DNA of 64,000 nt from Emiliania huxleyi CCMP1516 (GCF_000372725.1 NW_005200011.1:372918-436917), one strand, 5' to 3'. Positions 11,083 through 22,830 are shown, numbered from the stretch's first letter. A program made the numbers and translations. Notes: generated by a model not told the origin, from the letters alone.

Positions 11083-11519
11083 TCCGCTCGACGAGAGCCA
11101 CCCGCTCGCTGCGCCTCGAGCCGCTCAAGGACCGGCTGCTCCCGCCCCAGGGGGATGAGATGAAAGGGCCCCCGCCCGTACCGGACCCAGTCTAAAGATA
11201 GCGAGCGTAAAGAAGCAGCACGAGCGCCCACGGGATGCAGAACCTGCAGCAGACGTGGCGAGCAGCCGACTCCTGGTCCTGCTTTGCGCCAGTTTATATA
11301 GTTTAAATAGTCTATAATGTAGACAATAGAGAGTTTCTGTCCACTATGAAAGTGTGAACAGGTTGGAGCAGCAGCTCCTGAGCACGGCGCCGCAGGCGCC
11401 TGTTGATAGGTCCAGGTGATAGCCCTGGATGGGCGATGCATACGCCTAGTTGGGCCTCAGATCGCCCGACCGCGTCCCGGTGCTCTGTGTGGTCGGATTT
11501 GTGACGCTCTGGAGGTTCA

Positions 11520-11836
11520 GTGTCGGTGTAATAGATTGTAGAAACTAACCATGCTCCATGTGCACAATATCTCTCAGTCTAGCTAAGCCAGGGGAGGCGA
11601 TGCCGGGGCCGTACAGCAGCTTGATGGTGCTTCGCCGGCGTGCGTCCCGGAGCGGTGCCGGACGGGCGGTCCGGGGGAGAAAATCGGGGGACAGCGCCGA
11701 CGGCGCTCTGATTCGACTTTTTTGACTTCAAACAAAGCCTACCGCACGCGCCGCGTCGCGCGTGCGATAGGCACTCGGGATTTTGTCAGATCGGCGTGTT
11801 CACGCCGGGATCGTGTGTCCCCGACAACGGCTGTGG
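11520..11836 (+). repeat. Dispersed repeat family A, copy 1
   Basis: The same sequence is found in reverse at 63708-63928 (CTTCGCCGGCGTGCGTCCCG, GGCGCTCTGATTCGACTTTT, ACTTCAAACAAAG). The right part (GCGCTCTGATTCGACTTTT to TCCCCGACAAC) recurs at 62767-62890. No coding potential. The class is unknown; copies B and C face each other at the right end of the window. Confidence 0.75.
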
Positions 11837-12457
11837 CGGTGCGCAGACTTTTCTCTTTTGACTAGTCTTTTTACATTTTAGGCTTGGACAGTAAGTTACA
11901 AGAACTCTACGACGCATCGGGCTCATACCACTTGAGGCAAACCCCACTTTGGGACCTATTTGAGGCGGCGTGACGGCACTCACAGGGCACGGGAAGCTCT
12001 CCCGCCGTGTCTGCGTGGCCCGCCTGACCTGCGGGGAACGGCGCGCGCCCCTCCCAGGCGGAGCTGGGTGCGGCAGACGGGCCCACGGGTCGGTTCCGGG
12101 CCGATTTGGGGCCGTTCTGTGTAGTTGTGGGTCAAAATCGAGCTACACAGTTAAAAATCTCGCCCCCACGGATGATACTTTTTGATTTTTCTAGCCACGA
12201 TCCTCGCCCGGGCCCGTGAGGCCATGGGAACGCCCTCGGATTGTACAGCACCCTCCACTAGCCACAACCGTGGGCCCTCAACCGCGTATCGGTGTCGCCG
12301 CAAAATAGCCTTCAGACGCTGTCTCGTCGTTATAAATCGGCCAATCTGGCCCCTCTGCCACAAGTTTTGCTTTGGGACGCACCGTAGCACGGTGGAGTCG
12401 AGATCCGGCGCGCAACCATCAAAAGTATCATCAATCGGGCCCGGCTAGACCTGCCAC

Positions 12458-12560
12458 CGGAGAGAGAGATTTTTAGCAATACCAAACAACTCTAACACTC
12501 ACACGTAATTTGGGGCCTGGAGCCCTGTTCACGCGCGCGCGAGACGTGCAGACAGGGTTG
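12458..12560 (-). repeat. Segment shared with 36990-37130
   Basis: Read on the - strand, GTGTGAGTGTTAGAGTTGTT then TTGGTATTGCTAAAAATCTC nearly repeats 37087-37130. The adjoining CTGTTCACGCGCGCGCGAGA (12521-12545) matches 37000-37016 on the + strand. So two pieces are shared with opposite relative orientation. It may be the edge of a dispersed element. Confidence 0.55.
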
Positions 12561-14521
12561 CCAGGTGAGAGCGAATGTTGTTGCCACCGGAGGCGCGCAA
12601 AATGGAGGCGATTTTGTCGTGGTAAAGCGCAAGAGGGCCAGAACGGGGCGCCGCGCGCTCGGGAGCGCTCGCCGCTCGCAGGCCAACTCCTCCCCAGCAC
12701 GGTGCGTGCGTGCGCTCAGGTTGAACTCGATGCCGCGACTTCACAGCCTCCGCCGTGAAGCTTGCAGCACGGAGGGCGGACGCGCTTCGGCGCCATGGAT
12801 TTGGCGGAGCGCTTCGCCGGCTGTCATCCCAGTCCATGGTCGCTCCACAACGATTCCCAGGCGTGCCCGCACGCTCCTCAGGGGAGTGGGCACGCCTCTT
12901 GCTATCCTGAAGCGCGCGTCAAGCCCGCTCGACCGTGAGCTTGCTCAGCGAACAGTTTTTCAACAGACGTTGAGCGACGGGCGTGAATCTCCCACACACT
13001 CGCCAACTCCTGACTGAGCAGGCCTAGTACCCACGTGATAGCCCCACTGATCCATCCCATGCGATCAGGCGCCGCTCGGACCCCATCTTCGAGCAGGATT
13101 CCTCGCGGCAACACAACTCGGCGCTCTCGATGTGCGCGCTAGGCAGTCTCAACGCCGATTACTGCCGAGCGCGCACGACTCGTCGGCGTACCGGCGTGCC
13201 GCTGGCATGCTACGCGACGGTGGAGGCGCGTGGGCTTGCTCAAAAGGCATGCATCTGTCGGAGAGTGTGCCGCAAGACCTGATGTGCCTCCGCTCCAGGT
13301 GTGTGGCAGTTCGATGGATCCAGCCCAGCGACCTCTACGTGACGATTGAGGACTGCTCTTCCCCTTCGGCCGAGCCTCCAGTCCCTGCCACCGTGCACTG
13401 GCGCCAGCGAGCTGCATTTACATCCCGCACGCGCGATCGGCAGTCGAGTTACAACCCGCAGCTGTGCTGTGTGCGCGCGCACTCGAAACGTGGTTCGGCG
13501 ATCTCTCGGCGACCACTCGTCGACGCGCGCTCGGACGCGAGGTGTGTGCTCGCCTGCTGCCCCCGGGAGGGACACGGCCATTTCCAGCGAGATCTGTGGA
13601 ATCATCCTCACCACCCTGCCCTCACGCCACCCAACCCGTCCGGCTGCTGCCATACTGGGACGTGAGTGCAATATTTGTGCTGCCCTCGCCATCCGACGCG
13701 TGTGCTCCGCTCCCCGCAGGCGAGGATCGCCGTCGCGCACCAACACGCTTCGTCCGGGAGGCGCGCGGCGCGACCCGCGTTGCGAGAGCGTCGGCGGAGC
13801 CCGCGTGCCGGCCCTCTCTGGGACCGCCGCCGGGGCCGAGAGGGCGCAGATTCGGCCCCCCAGGGTCAAAGAGGGCGGTTCTGACACCGCCAAGCGGTGC
13901 TTTCGTGGACCCCACGAGCTCGCGTTCGTCCGTGCAAAAATATTTATTTACCCGCAGTTCGCCTCAAGTGTGTCATACTAGCACCCCATTTTTGGTACGA
14001 GTTTTTGGTGGGTTTTCCACGTGAGACTTTTTGCAACTAGTCAGTGTTACAAGTAAAGCCGTAGTAGTTTGTCCCGCCTTGTTTGACACCACAGTCCAGA
14101 CCCGAGACGGGATTTTGTTGATTTGTGGACGTCGTCGAGACACCCTAGATACACAGCTTGAAAATCGCGCCGACTTCGCGCACAACGACACACGGCGACA
14201 GCCGAGCAGCTCCCCGCCCCCTACCCCCCCCCCCCTTCCCCGCCCCCCGCATCCCACCACCGCCCCGCCCCACCTGCGCCGGCTGCGGTCAAACCGTCAC
14301 ACAGGCACGCGCGGTTCGCCACCTGGACCTGGACCTGGACCTGGCAACCTATCGCCGCCCCCTCAGGGGCCCTCTTTGCGGTGCCTCCGACTGCACCTCG
14401 CGCGCTCTCGCCGGGCGCGGCCGCTGTGCAACGCGTACTCGTACTTCGCGCCGCCACCATCTCCTCCTCCCTCTTGCTCCCACAGCCTCCTCCCCCAGCC
14501 TGTTCAGCTCAGTCGACCTGC

Positions 14522-17500
14522 TCAGCCGGTCTGCTGGTAGACGTGCCACGCATCGCGCAATGCGTCGAAGATGTGCTGCGCCAGGACCTGCCGCAAGTGG
14601 AGGGCGATCTCCGTGGAGGTGGGGGCGGNNNNNNNNNNNNNNNNNNNNNNNNNNNNNNNNNNNNNNNNNNNNNNNNNNNNNNNNNNNNNNNNNNNNNNNN
14701 NNNNNNNNNNNNNNNNNNNNNNNNNNNNCCACAAGCCCCTCCCCCCCGGGCCCCCAAACAAACAAAACCCGGCCCCCCCCAAAAAAAAGCCCCCTCCCCC
14801 CCGAGAACCCCCCAGGGGGGGGGGGTGATGCGCTCTTTCTCGAGGTCGGTATGCCGCCGCGACCAAGCCTCGTCCGTCCCCCCCCCCTCCTGTGTGTCTC
14901 TCGGCTCGAAGTCGCCTTCTTCTCGAGGTCGCCCGCGTCTTGCTTGTCTGGGTGCACGGCGAGCAGCGCCTTGTGGTACGCCTTCTTGCACGCCGACGGC
15001 TCGATCAGCTGGCCCAGCGTCATCGGCTTCCACGAGCATGGCGGAGCGATCTCGTGCAGCGACGCGAGCAGCGCACGCAAGTTCTTCTTGTCGCGCTGCC
15101 ACTGCTGCACGCGCGCTGTGACGGTCTTCTCGAGGTCGTGCTGCAGGCGCGTGGGGGACGCGGGGGTGTGGCGGGGCGCGGGGGGGGGACCGCACGTACG
15201 TTGCGTGCGTGGAGGGCGGAGTGCGGACGGCGGGGAGGGTCGTGGTAGCGTCTCGCGGGCGGGCGCGGCCACCTCTCGGTCGCGGTCCGCCTCCACCTTT
15301 GCCTCGCGCGCGCGCTGCTCCTGCACCTTGGCCGCGATGGCAGCCTGCTTCTCCGCCTCCCGCCTTGCCGCAAGCTGCTCGCGAGACAGCGGCCGCCCGT
15401 CCGGACCGGTGATGCTGCCCGCGCGGCCGACGCCCGGCGCCGCCGCGGGCCGCCCGTTCCCCATCCCGCTCAGCAAATCGGCCGACCCCATCCCGCCGAG
15501 CAGGTCCGCGCCGCCGCCTCCCATCCCGCCCATCAGATCGCTTCCGCGGCCGCCGCTGCCGCCGCCGCCCGATACCAGCCCTCGCGCGGGGGCCGCCGCC
15601 GGCTTGCCGCCATTCATCCAGTCGTCGAAGTCGGAGTTGGACCCCGCGCTCCCGCCGCCACTCGGCGTTGGCGCGGCCATCGTGGGGGTGAGGGCGGGCG
15701 GCGCAGCCATGGCGAAGAGGTCATCCATCGCCGAGCCGCCCGAGCCGCCCATCAAGTCGAGGTTGGCCGCGGAGCCGGAGCTTGCGGGCGTGCCACCGCC
15801 GCCCAACAAGTCGATCGACGGCTCGTGCATCGGCGGCGGCGTCACCGCTGCCTGCCGTGCCTGGGGCGGCGCGCCGCCACCGCCAAGCAAGTCACCCTCG
15901 AGCCCAAACGGGTCAGCCGCGGCCGGCGGAGGCGGCGGCGGCGGCGGCGGCGAGGGGCGCGATGGCGCCGCGTGGGAGGCTGGCGCGGAGGGTGTGGCGG
16001 GAGGGACGTACGAGCTCGGCCGCGTGTCGGGCAGCGGCTGCGAAGTGGAGGAGGAGCGGCTGCCGCCGCTGCGCGTGGGACGCTCGCCCTCCCTCGCCGC
16101 CGCCGCCGCCGCCTTGTCGGCCTGCTGCTGCTGCGCGTTCGCGACTAGCTGCGCCATCTCGCCGCGCATCCGCGCCCAATCGCGCTCGAGCGTGGCGGAG
16201 CCTCCGCCGCCCGCCGACGCGGCAACGACCACGTCCTCGAGGGCGCCCGCCGATGAGGAGAAGAACTCGAGCTGCGAGAGCACGAGGCCGGCAAAAGCGA
16301 CCGAGAGCATCTGCTGACGCTCAGCGTTGACCGCCGCCACGTCGCGAGCGACGCCCTCCGAGTGGCGCGCAAACGTCTTGGCGGCCGCCTCGAGGTTGCC
16401 TGCTCACAGCGTCACGTGTGAGCAGACGCCGTCCCACCGCACGGGCCGAGACGCCTGCCGGCGCATGGCTGCCCTCGTAGACCGACTTGTTCGTCGGGTC
16501 TGACTGCAGCAGCCCGACCTGCTTGCGCCGGAACGCCTCGTAGTCGAGCCGCACCTGCTCACACGCACACCTCCTCTCGCCCCTGTGCTCTGCCACCAGC
16601 CCTGCTGCAGAGCCGCTCCTTTTTGCGGTCGGCGAGCCGCCGCTCGAAGTCCTTCCTCCCCTCCACCTCGCGCCGGACCGGCTGGAAGACGTTGCGGTAG
16701 AGCACCTGCCCCGAGGTGCGGGCGCGCTCTCCGTGGCGGCGGCGCGCCGCGGAGCAGAGTGGTGCGGAGCGGGGCGGGGCAAGTGTAGTCGCCCCGTGCG
16801 AGTGATGCGGTGGTGACGTGCAGTGCGAGGTGCGGTCTGCGGCGCGGTCTGCGTCGCGGACTGCGGCGCGGCGCGGCACGGCGCGGCGCCCAGAGGGGGG
16901 GGGGGGGGGGGCAGAGCCCGGAGGCAGAGGGAGAGGGGAGAGGAGGGAGAGGGTGGGGAGGGAGAGGCGCGGAGGGACGCGTGCACGCGCGGCGACGCGA
17001 GACGAGGCGATGGCGCAGGCGCGGAGGAGCTGGAGTGGTGAAGGCAGAGCCGGCCGAGGGTTTGCGAGGCGGCTTAACAGCAAGGGGGCCCTCGGTGGGT
17101 GTCGACGGCCGGGAGGGACGCTATATCCATCCGCGGCCAGAGAGGGGGTGCCCGAGATCGAGGGGCGGCGATCAAGGCCAGGGGCGCCTGGTTGAGCGCG
17201 CGCATGTACTTGTCGCTCCGCTCGTACAGCCGGCGGAGTGACGCGTCGATCCGAGCCTGTGCCGGGAGATGCGAGTGCGTGGGTGTGACGCAACGCGTGA
17301 GTGCGAATGCACGAGCCGCTGCCCACACGACGACGTGCCGCGAGGGCGGCAGAATCTACTCTGCTTTGTGTGTGCTGTGGTGCGGCGCACGTGCTGCTGC
17401 AGCTCCGGGATCTCGTCCTCTTCGGCCGCACCGCCACCCGCCGCGTCAATCACCTGCTGAGTGACGCGGCTTCGCACGTCGGAGAGAGCGGAACCGGCGT

Positions 17501-17549
17501 CCTGGACCTTGCTCTTTAGCTCGGCCGAGAGGGACGCGAGCTTGTGCAT
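14522..17549 (-). CDS. BAR-like plus auxilin J-domain protein
   Basis: Reading leftward. (1) Amphipathic helices MHKLASLSAELKSKVQDAG, IDASLRRLYERSDKYMRALN, VLYRNVFQPVRREVEGRKDF, LDYEAFRRKQVGLLQ and NLEAAAKTFARHSEGVARDV ... VLSQLEFF resemble a BAR dimerisation fold. (2) A disordered linker (16200-15300) carries repeated DLLGG/DLMGG, one DPF and NSDFDDW; these are typical clathrin- and AP2-binding peptides. (3) A C-terminal J domain has NLRALLASLHEI, SWKPMTLGQLI, KKAYHKALLAVHPDKQ (intact HPD) and, after the gap, AQHIFDALRDAWHVYQQTG. Auxilins recruit Hsc70 to strip clathrin coats. A 73-bp GC-AG intron (16400-16472) is placed exactly; other junctions are approximate. The assembly gap falls in the J-domain region, and an exon upstream of 17549 is possible. 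Confidence 0.75.
14629..14728. other. Assembly gap (100 N)
   Basis: Exactly 100 N, a conventional placeholder of unknown true size. It is flanked by homopolymer-rich sequence (CCCCCCC, AAAAAAAA, GGGGGGGGG at 14729-14830) that probably defeated assembly. It interrupts an intron or exon of the auxilin gene. Confidence 0.98.
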
Positions 17550-17741
17550 CTGCACCGGCAGCGCGTATGTTTGCGCACGTTTCTTTTATTTAGGGAAGAC
17601 CCTCGCCCCGCGCGCAGACGCTGAGACCCCCCCCCCCCCCCCCACACACAGTGAGAGATGGGTAAAACTAAGGAGCGAGGCGGACCCTTTTTTGAGGAAA
17701 GACCGGGAGTGCTGCTAGGGGGCCTAGGGCTAGGCCTAGGG

Positions 17742-18176
17742 TTGGGCTCGGCCAGGTTTTCCGGAAAACAAAAAGGAAAACAGAGGTCCCCAGCACTTTG
17801 CGTTTCCGGAAATTTCCAGGGACAGAGGGTGTTTGGTGCTCCATTCTGGAAACTCGCGAGTTTCCCTGAGTCTGAGAGCTGGTTTGGGGCAAAATCTGAG
17901 GCAAAATTGAGGAAATCGACAAAATACCCAGGCGGTCGCAGGGTAAGTTCCAGGCATACACGGGTTCTCCGCAAAATTCCCGGCATTTTGCCGATTTGGC
18001 CTAAAATTTGGCTGATTTTGGGCCCAAACCACAGCCTCGGACTCGGCTCAGCGCCAAAAATTTGACGATTTCCACGGAGTTTTCTCGGGAAAATAGAGAG
18101 GAAAAGAGAGGGTGCTGTAGAGAAAAAAGGAAAGGAAAACAGACGGGGTGCGAGAGGCAAACCTGGCCGAGCCCAA
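17742..18176. mobile_element. 435-bp MITE, copy 1
   Basis: It begins TTGGGCTCGGCCAGGTTT and ends AAACCTGGCCGAGCCCAA, a perfect terminal inverted repeat of at least 18 bp. Exact 8-bp target duplications (GCCTAGGG) lie at 17734-17741 and 18177-18184. Nearly identical to 54530-54964, and exactly the same length. There is no transposase, so it is non-autonomous. The 8-bp duplication suggests a hAT- or MuDR-like transposase, though the TTGGG end does not fit hAT well. It sits between the 3' end of the ART-LRR gene and the 5' end of the auxilin gene. Confidence 0.93.
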
Positions 18177-18315
18177 GCCTAGGGGCTAGGGCCTCGCCGG
18201 CGTTTATACACACGTCGCCAGCATGGGAGGCCGAATGCACGCGAGTAGGCCGCATGGGCGGGTATAAACGGGTACGCGGCCTTCCCGTTGCGCTCGAGGC
18301 TCGAGAGCGCCAAGC

Positions 18316-21274
18316 TCACGCCGCGGGCCCTGGTTGCGCGCCTCGCTTGAAGGTCTTTGTCCTCTCGAGCAGCTTTGTCGCGGCCTTTGTCGGCGCGGCG
18401 GCGCCCGCCATGAGGGCGGCGCCGATGCCCTCGTCCTTGAGGTTGAGCTCGGTGAGGCTCTCGTTGTCCTTGAGCGCCTCGGCGAAGAGGAGTCGCGCCT
18501 CCTCCTTGATGTGGTTGTTGCACAGGTTCAGCCCTACCAGCGACCGGTTCGAGCGCAGCGCCTCTGCCAGGTGCGTGGCGCCGGCCGAGCCGAGGCCATT
18601 GTCGCCGAGGTCGAGGTGCTTGAGGGACTGGGTGCTCCTGAGCAGCTCGCCGACGCTCGTGGCGCCCGCCTCTAGCAGCTTATTGCGCGAGAGCTTGAGC
18701 GTGCGCAGGGTGTGATTACTCGCGAGCGACTGGGAGAGCGCCCTAGCACCCGCCGCCTGGACCTGGTGGGTGGGCGGCACAGAGGTCGAGGGATGGAGAG
18801 AGGGAGAACAGGAGGGCGGGCGGCGAGGAAGAAACGGCGCAGGCGCGGGCGACGGCGCGGCGGTGGCGGTGGCGGCGGCGCGGGCAGCGGCGGTGCGTCT
18901 CGTCTCACTTGGTTCTCGCCCAGGTCGACCTCCCGCAGCGTCCGATTCACGCGGAGGGCGTCGCCGATGCTTGCGGCGCCGTTGATATGCAGGTTGTTGT
19001 CCGAGAGGTCGAGGGTGGTGAGCGTCCGATTCGTGGCCAGCGCCCCGCCGAGCAGCGCCGCACCCACTGCGAAGATGCAGTTTCCGCGCATGTCGAGCGT
19101 CTCGAGCCGGCAGTGCTCGGAGGAGATGGCGTCGCACAGCTTGGAGAGCCCGTCCGCTGTGTATATCCCTGTGCCCTGCTTGTCGACGCCGCACAGCACG
19201 TTGCCCGCGAGCCTCAGCGTGCGCAGCGGCGCCGCGCCGCGGTGGATGGCTGTGGCGAGCATCGTCAGCCCGGTCGGGCCGATGGCGGCGTTGTCGAGGC
19301 CGAGCTCGGTGATGTGCGTCGAGAGGAGGGCGATCGCGCCCACCGCGACCGGGTTGGCCACCTTGGGCTGCAGCTTTACCACGCTGGCGGTGAGTAGCCG
19401 CGGCAGGTCGATGTTGAGCTCTTTCGTGAGCGCCTGCAGCACCTTTGGCCATGATGCGACGCGCCCCGCCATGGTGACCGCGTCGTTGATGGCACCGCCG
19501 AGCTGGGCGTCCTCGTTGTAGTAGTCGGTGTCGTGGCTGGCGATCGGCTCGAGCAGCGCACGCAGATAGGTGGAGACGTCGTCGGCGCTCTTCCCCGTCG
19601 CGGCGCACAGCGCCTGCCACGGCGCGTCCTTTTGGATTTGGCCGTGCCGCCGCTCGATGAGCTGCTCGCACATGTCCTGCACCACCTATCATCATCCGCC
19701 GCGCGTCTGGCCGCCGCGTCGCGCGGTGTCTCGCTCACGCGCCATGAACAACCTTGCGCCGCTTCGAGATGACTTGCTCGATGGTGAGCGACGCGAGGTT
19801 GATGCTGAGCCGCATCTCGAGCACCTACTCAATGGCTGCAGGGGATGACGAGGCCGGCACCGAGCACGCTCCACCGCCCATCTCGCGCGCCAACACGGAG
19901 CCATCCACGCGCGACGACTGCACCTCGAGGCCCGACAGCGGTGCGAAGAGGATCTCCTTCTCATGCGGGTACTGCGACAGCCACGCGATGTCCGCGCCGC
20001 GGTCCACCATCCCCATCTGCACCTCGAAGACGATGCCGTTGCGGCCGCCGCCCGCGTAGCCCATGGCAACCTCGCGGCTGGTGGTGGTGGACATGAAAGC
20101 CGCCTCCACACCACCCGCCACGCCAAAGGCGTTCTTCTGGTGAAAGTCGCGCGGCAGCGCCATCCCCGACAGGCCGCGGTACACCTTGGCGGCCATGGTG
20201 AGCTTGCTCGCCTGTGGACACGCGGGCGCGTCACGTGTCGAGGGCTTCCGCCGGCAAACGCGGGACGAGGGAGGAGGCCTTGACGATGCAGGAGTTGATT
20301 GCGTGCAGCGTCGTCGTGTAGCGGTTGGCCGCCGCGCGAGCGTCGACGAAGCTCAGCGCGCCGCACTCGTAAGCAGCGACTTGCTCCTTAGCGCAGCAGA
20401 GCGACACAAACCTGCATGGCGCGGTGAGGGTTGAGCCGGGAGTAGGGCGGGGCGGCGGTTCTTCTGCCGCGTGGGCGCATTCCGCATCTAGCGAAACCGA
20501 CTGGCTGCTGAGGAACTTGCCGCCGCTTCCGTTGCCTCCGCGCAGGACGGAGTTGTACTTGACAAAGAGCGGGCCCGTGTACAGCCGCCCGGCAACCAGC
20601 TCGAACCTTGTCATCTCGGGCTGCTCGATGGTACGCAGCCTCTCGTTGACGCGGTCCCTCTCCTCCTCGACCTTTGCGAGTGGGACAGGCCGCCGCCGGT
20701 GCCGCCGTTCTGGGAGCTTGCTGTCGCCCTCTGCGGGCCACTGCTCGAGTCGCAGCCGCGCAAGCCGCTCCCGTGTGGGGTCGATGACGAACCACCACTC
20801 GATCTCGCTGCTCGTCGTAACGCCGTAGTTGCCCGTCACAAACTTGAGCTTCGCGTCCGCCTTCTTCGTGTGCTCCGCCTCCATGGCCGAGTACACCTTT
20901 GGGTCGGGTGCTCCCACCTGGCCCTCCAGGCCGCCAAAGAAAACGTCGAGGCCGCCGTACGAAAGCTCGACTGCCCCCGCAAACTTGGAGTCCGCGTTGC
21001 CACCGCCCTGCGCGCCCGAGGCGGCGAGCTTCTGCAGCGCGGGAAAGAGCAGTGCGGCGAGCAGTTCGCACGCGCGCCCCTGCTGCAGATGAGCCGACAA
21101 CGCGTCCACGGAGGCGAACCTTTCCGCCAGGACACGGGTCTGCTCAAACTGCGTGGCAGTGCTGCCCATGTCCAGCAGAGCTGAGGCCAGGGCCTGTGTC
21201 GCGCCGACTGAGGCAAGCCAGTCGGATGTCGTCCATAGCGCCGCTGCAGTCAGGTCGTCGCTGCTCTCCGACAT
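18316..21274 (-). CDS. ADP-ribosyltransferase fused to leucine-rich repeats
   Basis: Start chosen at MSESSDDLTAAALWTTSDWL (21274). The N-terminal half is helical and leads to LYTGPLFVKYNSVLRGG and RYTTTLHAINSCIVK. The ART core follows: KVYRGLSGMALP (Arg), EAAFMSTTTSREVAMGYA (STS) and YPHEKEILFAPLSGLEV (ExE). This is the R-S-ExE triad of arginine-type mono-ADP-ribosyltransferases. After VLEMRLSINLASLTIEQVIS the C-terminal half has at least eight ribonuclease-inhibitor-type repeats (LRTLRLAGN, LETLDMRGN, LTTLDLSDNNL, LREVDLGENQ, LKHLDLGDNGL, LVGLNLCNNHI). Placed introns are 20212-20278 (GC-AG) and 18763-18908 (GT-AG). I recall similar ART-LRR proteins being expanded in haptophytes and dinoflagellates. 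The target is unknown; the repeats probably bind the substrate protein. No signal peptide, so probably intracellular. Confidence 0.85.
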
Positions 21275-21344
21275 GCTGCTCTGAATCGAGGCGCCGCGGC
21301 CGGCGTCAGCCGGATGCCCGGGCGGCACAATTCTTTTCCAGCCA

Positions 21345-21445
21345 TGTCGCGCTCGTTTGTGTGTCTGTGTGTCGCTCGCGCGTGTCGTCGTCTTCTGTCT
21401 CTCGTCCACCCGTACCGCGAGAGAGAGCTCGCTCGCGCCACAATT
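21345..21445 (+). repeat. Dispersed repeat family B, copy 1
   Basis: TGTGTCTGTGTGTCGCTCGC then GTGTCGTCGTCTTCTGTCTC and CGTCCACCCGTACCGCG recur at 43118-43250 on the same strand and at 22690-22830 reversed. It lies just upstream of the start of the ART-LRR gene, so it could carry promoter function. No coding signal. Confidence 0.7.
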
Positions 21446-21696
21446 CCGACAGGTCCGAGCCTTTTACAGTGTAGGCGAGCCCACGCGCCTCCACCGTCAC
21501 GTGTGTGTGTTAGTATGCACGCGGCCCACCCACGTCTGGCGAGTAGGGAGTAGACCGGCACACACGCACGCACTCTCGAGGTCTCTTGGAGCAGAGGGGC
21601 CCCCCCGCGAGCCCTCTCGACAAAGCAACCCAGTAGTGGGTTAGGTTAGGCTTAGGAGAGAGAGAGAGTAGGTCTGAGGACTGAGCCCTGGTCTGA

Positions 21697-22685
21697 CAGC
21701 CTGACAGCAAACCCCGGACACAGCGCCTGACAGCAGTGCCCGACAGCCTGACAGCGCTAACAGCACTTTCTCCGACAGCCTGACAGCACGTATCTGACAG
21801 CCCGACAGCAGAGTCTGACAGCGCGAGGTGCTCCGTCGCTGTCAGGCCCTAAGCTGCCCGACAGCCCGACAGCACACAGTGGCCTGACAGCAGCGCTGAC
21901 AGCCGTCAGCCCGACAGCCCGACCAGCCCGACAGCAGCACAGACCGTACACAGACCGTACAGCCTCTTTCTTGTGCCCCATGAGGGTTTAACAAAACTAT
22001 TAGTATCATGCAAAGACATGTGAGTGTGGTCCATGTCCATGTAATCATGGGATGGTCATGGGTCTCTCTGACTCTCAACCCTCCCGCCTCACCTCTGCGG
22101 ACCCCTAGCACCGGCGGCTGTGCTACTACAAATGAAGCTACCAGCTAGCCTTCTGGGGCCCGCTACAGTCATATGCCCTACCCCCGCACTGCTGTGAACA
22201 GGTGCCGAACCCATACTGTGACCTGGTAGCATATGGCTACGGCGTCTGAGTGGGGGTGGCCGCCGCCGCCTGTGCCGCCGCCGCGGCCTGCGCCTGCGCC
22301 GCCATCTGCGCTCCCCACAGGGGACCTACTGTGTGGATCTACTCTCACTGGCTGCGGTCTCCTCTTGATAGTGTCATAAGTGTGGCTGGTGAGTGTCAGA
22401 GCCTGACAGCACCCCAACAGCACCACCTGACAGCACCTGACAGTACCGGCCCTACGTCTGACAGCAGCAGCAGCCTTACAGCTCTGACAGCTCCGACAGC
22501 GTCTGACAGCAACACCCGACAGCTCCGACAGCACCTGACAGCACCAGAGCACCTCGCCTGTCAGACAAGCACCCGACAGCACCCGACAGCACCTGACAGC
22601 TGGTCTGACAGAGGCACCTGACAGTGCCTGACAGTGCCCGACAGCCCGACAGATCACCTGACAGCACCTTGACAGCCTGACAGCC
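21697..22685 (+). repeat. Irregular GACAGC array
   Basis: Dozens of copies of GACAGC, mostly as CTGACAGC or CCGACAGC, spaced by 2 to about 15 bases of varying sequence. They occur in two blocks (21697-21960 and 22395-22685) on the same strand. A unique AT-richer block (21965-22390) separates them. This is not a conventional tandem repeat, since the spacing is not periodic. The reverse strand reads GCTGTCAG. Confidence 0.8.
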
Positions 22686-22689
22686 AGGG

Positions 22690-22830
22690 CTCAGGATTAG
22701 GTAGGAAGGTGAAGAACAGTCCACGCTCAGACTGGACACCAACGCGGTATGGGGTGGACGCGAGACAGAAGATGACGACACGCGCGAGCGACACACAGAT
22801 ACACACAAACTCACAAGACTCCAGCCAGCT
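22690..22830 (-). repeat. Dispersed repeat family B, copy 2
   Basis: The reverse strand carries TGTGTATCTGTGTGTCGCTC then CGCGTGTCGTCATCTTCTGT and CCACCCCATACCGCGTTGGT. It matches 43118-43250 over its whole length, including the CCTACCTAA/CCTAATCC end. It abuts the GACAGC array. Confidence 0.75.

Larger units (their letters stand above)
11083..14157. other. Three kilobases without a supported gene
   Basis: Open frames near 12565-13017 and 13132-13981 are arginine/serine/alanine-rich with counterparts on the other strand; I reject them as shadows. The region contains the dispersed repeat at 11520-11836 and a segment (12458-12560) shared with 37010-37130. Short AT-rich islands occur at 11280-11340 and 13930-14110. 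Confidence 0.4.

Noticed and set aside
11500-14110. A single 2.6 kb transposon with ends near 11930 and 13960 (shared CGCCTCAAGTG)
   Set aside because: Only about a dozen bases match in inverted orientation, which is too little in this composition.
14158-16317. Long + strand frame across the first gap
   Set aside because: Antisense shadow of the auxilin-like gene, and it reads through N. The - strand has the J domain and clathrin-binding motifs.
17668-18160. Protein-like frames within MITE copy 1 (FPEISGNAKCWGP and similar)
   Set aside because: The same frames occur in copy 2 and are bounded exactly by the element ends; no host homology is expected.
21697-22685. CRISPR-like array
   Set aside because: The repeat is only six to eight bases with irregular spacing, in a eukaryotic genome, with no cas genes.
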